A stretch of DNA of 20,475 nt from an uncultured Oscillochloris sp. (GTDB lineage Bacteria; Chloroflexota; Chloroflexia; Chloroflexales; Chloroflexaceae): the NCBI GenBank assembly GCA_903877945.1, contig CAIRFY010000493.1:1-20475 (forward strand), given 5' to 3'. The notes below the pieces were generated by a model. That model was not told where the DNA came from, did no database searches, and saw nothing but the letters and a program-made list of their open reading frames with translations. A program made the position numbers and the translations under genes. Positions 14,446-20,475 of this stretch are shown in pieces. Numbering within the stretch: the first letter of the stretch is position 1; each line of letters begins with the position of its first letter.

Positions 14446-14634
14446 GCTGACGAATCAGGGCATGAGCAAAGTCAGATCCGGCCCCCTCACCCCCTGCCCC
14501 TCTCCCTCACGGGGAGAGGGGAGTTTCTTCATCAGGATGCGCTCGGCTCCCTCTCTCCCGTTCAGGGAGAGGGGGCTGGGGGGTGAGGGCTGTCCGGCGA
14601 CCACACGACTTTGCACATGCCCTGGCTGACGAAT
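14446..14634. mobile_element. MITE with terminal inverted repeats and 10-bp target duplication
   Basis: The element spans 14456-14624 (169 bp). Its ends are CAGGGCATGAGCAAAGTC (14456-14473) and GACTTTGCACATGCCCTG (14607-14624), an 18-bp inverted repeat with one mismatch. Both sides carry the direct repeat GCTGACGAAT (14446-14455 and 14625-14634), a perfect target-site duplication. The inside is a G/C-rich hairpin with no reading frame, so the element is non-autonomous. The CAGGG end and 10-bp duplication are compatible with an ISAs1-like transposase, but that is inference. Confidence 0.9.
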
Positions 14635-14663
14635 TCACGAATGGCTCTCCAATGCACTATTCG

Positions 14664-14672
14664 TGGTATACT
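14664..14672 (+). promoter_or_regulatory. Extended -10 promoter of the lipid kinase gene
   Basis: TGGTATACT, with no good -35. The expected start near 14679 gives a leader of about 27 bases to the ATG at 14706. It lies 30 bases beyond the MITE duplication. Confidence 0.6.
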
Positions 14673-14705
14673 TCACCCGGTTTTGAAACAGATCGCAGGG
14701 TAGCG

Positions 14706-15677
14706 ATGCGTACGAGGTTGATCTTTAACCCGACGGCTGGACATGCCGAGGCCAACGAGGCAGAACTGAACGCCGCCGCTGCGGTTTGGCGCGATCATGG
14801 CTGGCAGGTTGAGATGATGCCCACCACCGGGCCGGGCGATGGCCGACGGCTGGCTCGTCAGGCGGCCGAGGCGGGCTACGATCTGGTTGTGGCGGCTGGC
14901 GGCGATGGGACGATCAACGATGTGATCAACGGGCTGGCCGGAACCGCTACCGCGTTGGCCCCCCTGCCTCTGGGTACGATGAACGTGTGGGCGCGCGAGC
15001 TTCGGCTGCCGCTCCAGCCGCGAGCGGCGGCCACGGCAATGCTCGGTTGGCATGTGCGCTCGATTGACCTTGGCCGCGCTGGCGACCGCTACTTTCTGCT
15101 GATGGCCGGGATCGGCTTTGATGCGGCCATCACGGCGGGCGTGCGCGCCGATGAAAAGCGCCGCCTGGGCGCTCTGGCGTATGTGTTTCGCGGGATCGAG
15201 CAGACCTTGAGCGTGCGCGGTAGCCGCACCCGCATCCAGATCGATGGCCGTGTGCTGGCTGCCCGCGTCCTGATGGTGGTCATTGGCAATAGCCAACTCT
15301 ACGGTGGTCTGGTAAAAATCACCCACCGGGCCAGCATCGACGACGGTATGCTTGATGTGTGTGTGATCCGTGGCGATAACGGGATCAGCGCCGTGCGCCA
15401 CCTGATCGCCATCCTGCGCCGTCGCTACAGCCACGATCCCGAGATCGAGTACTACCGCGCCCGCTCCATCCAGATCACCGCCCGCCCGCGCCTGCCGGTG
15501 CAGGTCGATGGCGATGCGATTGGCATGACGCCGATGACCTTCACGGTTGCCCCGCGTGCGCTGCGTGCGCTGCTCCCTCCCGATTTGCCGGAGGATCTGG
15601 CTCAGCAGCCAGCACTTACGGCCAAGCGAGCCCGCCGCACCCTCCCGCGCCTCTTCCGCTGGATCTCGCGCCGCTAG
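14706..15677 (+). CDS. Diacylglycerol/sphingosine kinase-family lipid kinase
   Basis: A 323-residue protein of the DAGK catalytic family (DgkB/YegS/BmrU type), predicted to phosphorylate a membrane lipid such as diacylglycerol with ATP. The nucleotide loop GGDGTINDVINGL is at 65-77, preceded by FNPTAG (7-12). LPLGTMNVWARELRLP follows at about 87-102, where GT(G/M)N-x-ARxL is the family pattern; GIGFDAAIT and QVDGDAIG complete the set. The ATG at 14706 has AGGG five bases upstream. The last 30 residues are basic (RARRTLPRLFRWISRR) and may touch the membrane. Exact substrate is not determinable. It converges on the ABC permease. Confidence 0.9.
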   Translation: MRTRLIFNPTAGHAEANEAELNAAAAVWRDHGWQVEMMPTTGPGDGRRLARQAAEAGYDLVVAAGGDGTINDVINGLAGTATALAPLPLGTMNVWARELRLPLQPRAAATAMLGWHVRSIDLGRAGDRYFLLMAGIGFDAAITAGVRADEKRRLGALAYVFRGIEQTLSVRGSRTRIQIDGRVLAARVLMVVIGNSQLYGGLVKITHRASIDDGMLDVCVIRGDNGISAVRHLIAILRRRYSHDPEIEYYRARSIQITARPRLPVQVDGDAIGMTPMTFTVAPRALRALLPPDLPEDLAQQPALTAKRARRTLPRLFRWISRR

Positions 15678-15710
15678 TACAGCGTCCTGGTAGTCCGTAC
15701 CGAGTCACAG

Positions 15711-15797
15711 ACGCGAGGAGGCGAGGACGCGATGTGTCGCGCCCTCGCGCCCTCGCGTCCTCGCGTCCTCGCGTCCTCGCGTCCTCGCGTCCTCGCC
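15711..15797. repeat. Octamer array TCCTCGCG with inverted left arm
   Basis: Seven octamers at 15742-15797: two CCCTCGCG, four TCCTCGCG and a final TCCTCGCC. The left arm (15711-15732) carries the complementary CGCGAGGA / GCGAGGAC units, so the whole can fold into an imperfect hairpin. It fills most of the gap between the converging lipid kinase and permease genes and may act as a transcript end. Confidence 0.9.
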
Positions 15798-15815
15798 CCG
15801 GTAGGTTCTTTGCGC

Positions 15816-18074
15816 TCATCCCCCTCCGTACAGCCCCCTAACAACCAGCGGGGTCACAAACCCCTCGATCAGTGCGCCAATCGCCACCAGGGGCAGGATG
15901 ATCAGCACCCAGATTTTGGCGAAGGCGGCCAGTGACCAGAGCAGGTTCTGGCCGATGCTGAAGCCGGGCGGCGGGGCGAGCAGCGAGGCTCCAATGCGCA
16001 GGCCGAGGGCGGCGCTCAGCACGAAGACCGGAAGTTCGACGATGCCGTGGGGCAGCACGTAGGCCAGCACAAACTGGAGCGGGCTACCCGCACCCAGGGC
16101 CAGCCAGCTTCCGCCACGGGCGGCCAGGGTGCTGGAGATAAAGCCAATCTGACCGAAGGCCACCGCAGGCACCAGGAAGGCGAAGATGCCGAAGCTGAAC
16201 ACGGAGAAGAGGTTCGAGAAGATCGAAACGCGGATGTTGTTGCCAAAGACGGTCAGGGCCAGCATGGGCGAGGCATCTGGGGGATGGCCGATCTGCTTGA
16301 GAGCCTGATCAAAGCCGCTCACCCGGAAGTGGGTACCAATGGTGCCGCCAAGCAGCAGCCCGCCCACGGCCGCGATCATCGCGAACGCCAGCGGCAGCCG
16401 CAGTTCACGCAGCAGGGCCGGTAGCTCGCTACGATAGAAGCGCCGCGCCGAGAAGGGCAGCCCTGCGTAGGCTCGCGGGGACGTGCCAGCCGACTGATGC
16501 TCGCGGTAGAAGGTCAGGTAGGTGCCGACGATTTGCCACAGGCCCACATCGTCATGCTCGCGTGAGAGGATCTCCTCGCGGTTGAAGCTGGCCAGCCCGC
16601 TGCGAATAAGCGCCACCGCGATCACCGCCAGCCCCGCGATGAAATACCAGATGACATCGTAGCGCTCGGCGATGAAAAAGATCGCCTGGATCTGAATAAC
16701 CACCGCTGTAGGCACAAGTACCGCTGAAGCCAGCAGCGTCGCTGCACGGACGCTACCAGCGTGGCTGGAGATCACCACCGCGCCGGACACCAGTAGCAAC
16801 GTGATCACCGCGATCATCACCGCGATCTGGATCAACCGGATTGGGTCGACCATCACGTAGAAGTACAGCGCGGGGAAGTTGAGGTACGTCAGGCCGAGAA
16901 AGACCGCTATCGACAGCAAACTGCCGACCAGGGGTATCAACAGGGCCGAGATCAGCTTGCCCGTGTACAGGCTGCGGTCAGAGATGGGCATTGCCAGGAG
17001 CGATTCGAGACTGTTGCGCTCACGCTCGCCGACGAACGACTCGATGGCCGTGATCAGGGCGAAGCTGGCGGGAATGAAGCCCACCAGCAGCGCAGCGAAG
17101 GGCACCAGCCGCCCAAGGATCGACGCATCCCTTACGAAGCCCAGGGCGAACGGCATCGCCACCACCAGACCACCTGGCAACGCCAGCGTCAGTACTGCCA
17201 GTGGGACGAGTACGCGCCAGTCGCTCAGCACTTCGCTGAGTTCACGTCGGGCGATCAGCAAGATGGGGGATTTGAGATGAGCCATGAAAGATGGTCTGCG
17301 CCTCAGTCCACCACGGGCCATCTGAAATCTGAAACGAATCCTGCCCTGCGAATGCTCGCGTGAGAGGATCTCCTCGCGATTGAAGGTCGCCATGCCAACC
17401 CGGATCAGCAGGGCAGCCAGGGCCAGCAGGGCGTCAGCCACGAGCCACAGCTCGTCCCAACGGCTATTGATGATCAGCACCGCTTCTAGCTGTACCACCA
17501 TGGCCGCCGGCAGCAAGATAAAGCTCGACATCAGATTGGCCGCACGCACGGTGGTGATGTGGGCAGAGATCACCACCGAGGCCGTCACCATCACCAGGGC
17601 CATGCAGCCCACGATCAGGAAGAGTAGGCAGAGCCTGGGCAGGGTGATCGCCGCAAAGTAGAGCTCGGGCTGAAAACCAAGCAGCATGTAAGCAAACATC
17701 AGCATTGCCACCACGCTGGATACCAGGGGCGTGAGCAGCGATGAGCAGAGCTTGCCCATGTAGAGGTCACGGTCAGAGATCGGCATCGACAGCAGCGACT
17801 CCAGGCTGTTGCGCTCACGCTCGCCCACAAACGACTCCAGGGCGGTGATCAGCGAGAAACTGGCCGGGATAAAGCCCACCAGCAGCGCGGCAAAGGGCAT
17901 CAGCCGCCCGGCCAGGTTGTCGTCTTCGACATAACGCACCACCTGGCTGGAGGCGGCCACCAGCAACTGCGGGAAGATGAAGGTCAGCAGCAAGATCGGC
18001 GTGACAATCCGCCAGTCGCTCAAGGTGTCACGCACCTCGCGGCGGGTGATGGTGGAAATGGTGGAGATATTCAT
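15816..18074 (-). CDS. Fused tandem ABC-2 permease + SpoIIM-domain membrane protein
   Basis: A 752-residue polytopic membrane protein in three parts. Residues about 8-241 and 270-507 are two copies of one ABC-2 permease unit, shown by FVGERERNSLESLLSMPISD (82-101) against FVGERERNSLESLLAMPISD (347-366), and FNREEILSREH in both (231-241, 497-507). Residues about 545-752 resemble SpoIIM (DUF95): GNNIRVSIFSNLFSVFSFGI and AYVLPHGIVELPVFVLSAALG. The linker at 242-268 (with IRFRFQM) looks repeat-derived and contains M264, a possible former start. The gene follows the ABC ATPase by 53 bases, so the two should form one exporter. No ribosome-binding site precedes the ATG; an 11-bp direct repeat sits there. 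The substrate is unknown. Confidence 0.88.
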   Translation of the reverse strand: MNISTISTITRREVRDTLSDWRIVTPILLLTFIFPQLLVAASSQVVRYVEDDNLAGRLMPFAALLVGFIPASFSLITALESFVGERERNSLESLLSMPISDRDLYMGKLCSSLLTPLVSSVVAMLMFAYMLLGFQPELYFAAITLPRLCLLFLIVGCMALVMVTASVVISAHITTVRAANLMSSFILLPAAMVVQLEAVLIINSRWDELWLVADALLALAALLIRVGMATFNREEILSREHSQGRIRFRFQMARGGLRRRPSFMAHLKSPILLIARRELSEVLSDWRVLVPLAVLTLALPGGLVVAMPFALGFVRDASILGRLVPFAALLVGFIPASFALITAIESFVGERERNSLESLLAMPISDRSLYTGKLISALLIPLVGSLLSIAVFLGLTYLNFPALYFYVMVDPIRLIQIAVMIAVITLLLVSGAVVISSHAGSVRAATLLASAVLVPTAVVIQIQAIFFIAERYDVIWYFIAGLAVIAVALIRSGLASFNREEILSREHDDVGLWQIVGTYLTFYREHQSAGTSPRAYAGLPFSARRFYRSELPALLRELRLPLAFAMIAAVGGLLLGGTIGTHFRVSGFDQALKQIGHPPDASPMLALTVFGNNIRVSIFSNLFSVFSFGIFAFLVPAVAFGQIGFISSTLAARGGSWLALGAGSPLQFVLAYVLPHGIVELPVFVLSAALGLRIGASLLAPPPGFSIGQNLLWSLAAFAKIWVLIILPLVAIGALIEGFVTPLVVRGLYGGG
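17320..17334. repeat. Short direct repeat in the permease linker
   Basis: ATCTGAAATCTGAAA encodes FRFQM on the minus strand, exactly in the stretch joining the two permease copies. It resembles in style the repeat at 18075-18099 before the same gene. Confidence 0.5.
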
Positions 18075-18099
18075 ATTGCAGATTTTAGATTGCAGATTT
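18075..18099. repeat. Direct repeat ATTGCAGATTT at the permease start
   Basis: ATTGCAGATTT occurs at 18075-18085 and 18089-18099 (14-bp period), directly against the permease ATG. It occupies the place of a ribosome-binding site. Confidence 0.8.
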
Positions 18100-18127
18100 G
18101 CCGCAACAGGACGCGCTGGAAGCTAGG

Positions 18128-19126
18128 TTAGATGGTGCCTAGTTTTGAAGCCATCGTACCTACCCCGTCCGGCTCTTGTGCATTGTGCACTGTGCATTGT
18201 GTATTCTCCTCCTCAGAAACAATCCGCAGATAGACCTCCTCCAGACGCTGGGGCATTTCGGCCAACGTGACGATAGGCAGGCCAGTGGAGGCGATTCGGG
18301 CGAAGATCTGCGGGTTAATCTGCTGGGGGTTGGGGCATCGGTAGCGCAGGGTGCTGGCCTCCTGCGACTCGACCGTCACCAGGTCGGCGAGGATTGCGAC
18401 GGCGGCTTGGGCGGGGAAGGGTGCCGCGAGACGCAGTTCGTAGATCGGATTGCCAAGCAGTTGCCGGGTCAGTTCGGCAATAGTGCCCAGGGCGATGATC
18501 TGGCCGCCGCGAATGATCGCGATGCGGTCGGCGAGCGCCTCGGCCTCGCTGAGATTGTGGGTGGTGAGCAGGATGGATCGGTCGGCGGCGCGCAGTTCGC
18601 CGATGGCATCGCGCACCGTGCGGGCGCTCTGCGGATCCATCGCGGTGGTCGGCTCGTCCAGGAAGAGGACGGGCGGATCGTGGATGAGGGCGCGGACGAG
18701 GGCGATCTTCTGCTTCATACCCTTGGAGTAACCGTCGAGCTTACGCTCGCGGGCGTCCCAGAGGCCAAACTGACCCAGCAGCAACTCGGCGCGGGCGTGG
18801 CGCGTGGCCGCATCGAGGCCCAGCAGCGAGCCGAAGAAGTCAAGGTACTCCATCGCGGCCATGCGCCCGTAGAGGCCGGGGTACTCGGTGAGCAGGCCCA
18901 CCTTCGAGCGCACCTTCTGGGCCTCGGTGACAACATCGTGGCCGCAGATGCGCGCATAGCCGCTGCTGGGCTTGAGGATCGCGCCGAGCATGCGGACAGT
19001 GGTAGTCTTCCCCGCGCCGTTTGGCCCGAGTAGGGCCAGCAGTTCGCCGGGCTGAATATTGAGGTCGATGCTGCGGACGGCCTGAAAGGTGCCGAACTGC
19101 TTGCTAAGCTGATATGCTTCGATCAT
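18128..19126 (-). CDS. ABC transporter ATP-binding protein with repeat-derived tail
   Basis: A 332-residue ATPase of the ABC-2 export type (CcmA/NatA-like) that should power the fused permease just downstream. Walker A is GPNGAGKTT (34-42), the signature is YSKGMKQK (133-140), Walker B is VLFLDEP (153-159) and the switch histidine is H190 (LLTTHNLSEAE). The C-terminal regulatory part ends in the usual way with LEEVYLRIV; the final 25 or so residues, including NTQCTVHNAQ, are read from a heptamer array and its flank and look acquired. The start ATG 19126 has AGGAG six bases upstream; a longer frame to 19165 is less likely. The promoter is not clear. Confidence 0.93.
   Translation of the reverse strand: MIEAYQLSKQFGTFQAVRSIDLNIQPGELLALLGPNGAGKTTTVRMLGAILKPSSGYARICGHDVVTEAQKVRSKVGLLTEYPGLYGRMAAMEYLDFFGSLLGLDAATRHARAELLLGQFGLWDARERKLDGYSKGMKQKIALVRALIHDPPVLFLDEPTTAMDPQSARTVRDAIGELRAADRSILLTTHNLSEAEALADRIAIIRGGQIIALGTIAELTRQLLGNPIYELRLAAPFPAQAAVAILADLVTVESQEASTLRYRCPNPQQINPQIFARIASTGLPIVTLAEMPQRLEEVYLRIVSEEENTQCTVHNAQEPDGVGTMASKLGTI
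18178..18205. repeat. Heptamer array GTGCATT inside the ABC ATPase 3' end
   Basis: GTGCATT, GTGCACT, GTGCATT, GTGTATT: four 7-bp units. On the minus strand they encode NTQCTVHNA near the end of the ATPase. Confidence 0.88.
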
Positions 19127-19256
19127 CGACGGCTCCTGTGGTAGTGCTGGGGGATGTGTGAGCATAGTACGCTGCTTCCTTACACATTGTAGCGACTCCG
19201 CACGTGCGCCGCCATACCACAGGTGCTACCGTCTACGCACCTGAGTGCAGACGCCG

Positions 19257-19265
19257 TGCTACAAT
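19257..19265 (+). promoter_or_regulatory. Extended -10 promoter of the hydrolase gene
   Basis: TGCTACAAT with no clear -35. Expected start is about 19272, giving a leader of about 30 bases to the ATG at 19302. Confidence 0.6.
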
Positions 19266-19301
19266 AGGGCGCGCCAGCGCCTATTACCGATGGAGCAATC
19301 A

Positions 19302-20135
19302 ATGACTACTTTCGCCCTCAGCGCCGACTCGGCCCTTGACCACGTGATGATCGGCGGGCGACCCATCTACTACCGCCGACGCGGCGCGGGCATCCCGCTG
19401 CTGCTGCTCCACGGCTGGGGTGGCTCGTCGCGCTACTGGCGCGGCACGCTCGATGCGCTCAGCGACGCCCACGACATCATCGCGCCCGATCTACCCGGCT
19501 TCGGCGAGTCGCCGCCGCTCGATGGACTCGCCAATGTCCATCGCGTCGTCGATACCGTGGTCGCTTTTGCCGACCGGCTCGGCCTGACGCAGTTCGACAT
19601 CAACGGCCACTCGTTCTCGGCCAGCGTAGCGGTCTACCTCGCGGCGCGCCACCCCGAGCGGGTGCGCCGCCTGGTACTCACCAGCTTCAGCACCTTCCGC
19701 AACGAAACCGAGCGGCGGATTGTGGCGAAGGTTCACAATATACTGGCCCTGTGGATGGCCCTGCGTCGCCCCTGGATGGCTAACCGGCGTATGTTCTACC
19801 GTGCCGTATCGAGTCGCTTCTTCTACCGCCTGCCCGCCGATGATCGTGTGCTGCGCGAGAGCTTCACCGACTTTCTGAAGATGGACAAGCGCACCTCACT
19901 GGAGAGCGCGGGCAGCGCGGGCGACCCGCTGATCAACCCGGCGCTGACCCAGGTGCGCGCACCGACTCTGATCATTGGGTCGCGCCACGACCGGATTATG
20001 CCGCCGGCGGGCACGCCTATGGCCGCCAAGCTCGTACCCAACAGTCGGCTGGTCTGGATCGAGCAGTGCGGTCACCTGCCTATGATCGAGCGACCCGATA
20101 TGTACCATCGCCTGCTCAGCGAGTTCCTGGGCTAA
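19302..20135 (+). CDS. Alpha/beta-hydrolase fold enzyme
   Basis: A 277-residue soluble hydrolase. The oxyanion motif HGWG is at 37-40, DLPGFGES at 63-70, the nucleophile elbow GHSFS at 102-106 (S104), and the likely acid and base are D230 (GSRHDRIMP) and H258 (CGHLPMIERP). This is the classical Ser-Asp-His triad of esterases, haloperoxidase-like enzymes and lactonases; the substrate cannot be told. The ATG at 19302 is preferred for GGAG six bases upstream; an upstream ATG at 19290 overlaps that site. The stop codon TAA is the first three bases of the inverted-repeat element at 20133, so the gene end has been set by, or coincides with, that insertion. Confidence 0.93.
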   Translation: MTTFALSADSALDHVMIGGRPIYYRRRGAGIPLLLLHGWGGSSRYWRGTLDALSDAHDIIAPDLPGFGESPPLDGLANVHRVVDTVVAFADRLGLTQFDINGHSFSASVAVYLAARHPERVRRLVLTSFSTFRNETERRIVAKVHNILALWMALRRPWMANRRMFYRAVSSRFFYRLPADDRVLRESFTDFLKMDKRTSLESAGSAGDPLINPALTQVRAPTLIIGSRHDRIMPPAGTPMAAKLVPNSRLVWIEQCGHLPMIERPDMYHRLLSEFLG

Positions 20136-20268
20136 GGCATGTTTCAAAATGGGTACATTCAGCTTGACAGTTCAGCGATGAGGCGATGAGGCGATGAGGC
20201 GATACGGAGCGCCTCACCGCGTCATCGTTTCGTCGCTGAATTGTCAATCTGGATTGAAACATGCCTTA
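20133..20268. mobile_element. MITE-like hairpin element built around octamers
   Basis: Ends are TAAGGCATGTTTCAA (20133-20147) and its exact complement TTGAAACATGCCTTA (20254-20268). Inside these, TTGACAgTTCAGCGA pairs with TCGCTGAAtTGTCAA, and the core is GCGATGAG repeated three times, followed by a degenerate inverted set of the same octamer. There is no coding capacity. I see no clear target duplication. The GGCATG at positions 4-9 of the end is shared with the MITE at 14456. Confidence 0.82.
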
Positions 20269-20277
20269 CAGCTCGTA

Positions 20278-20475
20278 GTGGGCGCTTCAGCGCCTGTGCG
20301 GCTGAAGCCGCAGAGCCGAGGGCTTCAGCCCCCCGGCGACGGCGACGGAACCCTACCTCAGTGTGCGGGAGGGCGGGCGACTGAAGTCGCGCCACGGGAG
20401 CCTACGGCTGGCCGCCCGCCTTCGCGGGCGGTTCCGGCGTCGGCGTAGGCCGACGCCCGGCGGAACGCCTCGCAG
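20278..20475. repeat. Cluster of short hairpins with TTCA/TGAA loops
   Basis: At least six hairpins follow one another: GGCGCttcaGCGCC (20281-20294), then GCGGCtgaaGCCGC, GGGCttcaGCCC, GCGACtgaaGTCGC, CCGCCCGCcttcGCGGGCGG and GGCGTCGGCgtaGGCCGACGCC. The first repeats the sequence at 8427. No convincing gene lies here; the open plus-strand frame is explained by GC-rich repeats. The block runs off the window. Confidence 0.8.

Noticed and set aside
13383..14634. Recombinase plus MITE as one integrated element
   Set aside because: The MITE has its own target duplication that excludes the recombinase gene, and no attachment-site repeats flank the gene.
14673..15434. A 253-codon minus-strand frame opposite the lipid kinase
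   Set aside because: The plus-strand kinase has all family motifs; the antisense frame is a by-product of GC-rich codons.
18176..19033. A 285-codon plus-strand frame opposite the ABC ATPase
   Set aside because: It is antisense to Walker A, signature and Walker B motifs and has no family features.
20194..20448. An 84-codon plus-strand frame at the window end
   Set aside because: It runs through the hairpin element and the hairpin cluster; composition is explained by the repeats and there is no ribosome-binding site.

Overview
The window is GC-rich bacterial DNA with about 16 intact genes, two gene remnants and an unusual load of short repeats and small mobile elements. The gene set and the repeat style suggest a filamentous Chloroflexota (Chloroflexales-like) chromosome: a DegS/LiaR-like soluble kinase-regulator pair, a cold-shock/PHAX-domain protein, SBBP-propeller and Uma2 remnants, and many short hairpin repeats. 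That assignment is inference from protein style; there is no rRNA or other marker here to prove it.

Layout. 1-91 is an octanucleotide repeat array. 106-1355 (+) is a coupled fmdE-like/mobA pair (molybdenum cofactor). 1356-1963 holds a decayed SBBP propeller fragment and a strong promoter for topA (1964-4546, +). A bidirectional terminator separates topA from a two-component operon on the minus strand (NarL-type regulator 4726-5472; DegS-type kinase 5469-6494). 6829-8162 (+) is a small ORF coupled to a membrane diguanylate cyclase with a haem-binding Tll0287-like sensor, followed by a Uma2 remnant. 8496-9911 (+) is an AlbA_2/ATPase-type regulator, convergent with tgt (9928-11202, -). tgt is divergent from a cold-shock + PHAX RNA-binding protein (11329-12402, +). 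Then come, on the minus strand, a coiled-coil/FHA protein and a Xer-type tyrosine recombinase; a MITE with a perfect 10-bp target duplication (14446-14634); a lipid kinase (14706-15677, +); a two-gene ABC export system on the minus strand whose permease is a tandem ABC-2 duplication fused to SpoIIM; an alpha/beta hydrolase (19302-20135, +); and a terminal block of MITE-like and hairpin repeats.

The main theme is repeat invasion. Arrays with an exact 8-bp period and a shared degenerate core (TC-N-Y-C-S-N-N, on one strand or the other) occur at 1-91, inside topA, at 15711-15797 and inside the hairpin element at 20133-20268. Repeats have entered reading frames without breaking them. topA carries a 72-residue insertion made almost wholly of octamers. 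tgt carries about 17 extra residues from a dispersed hairpin element. The ABC ATPase C-terminus is extended through a heptamer array. The double permease may have been joined through a similar repeat.

Promoters repeatedly show an extended -10 of the form TGnTATACT, including a mirrored pair between the divergent tgt and PHAX genes. tgt appears to be leaderless. No tRNA, rRNA or CRISPR array was seen.
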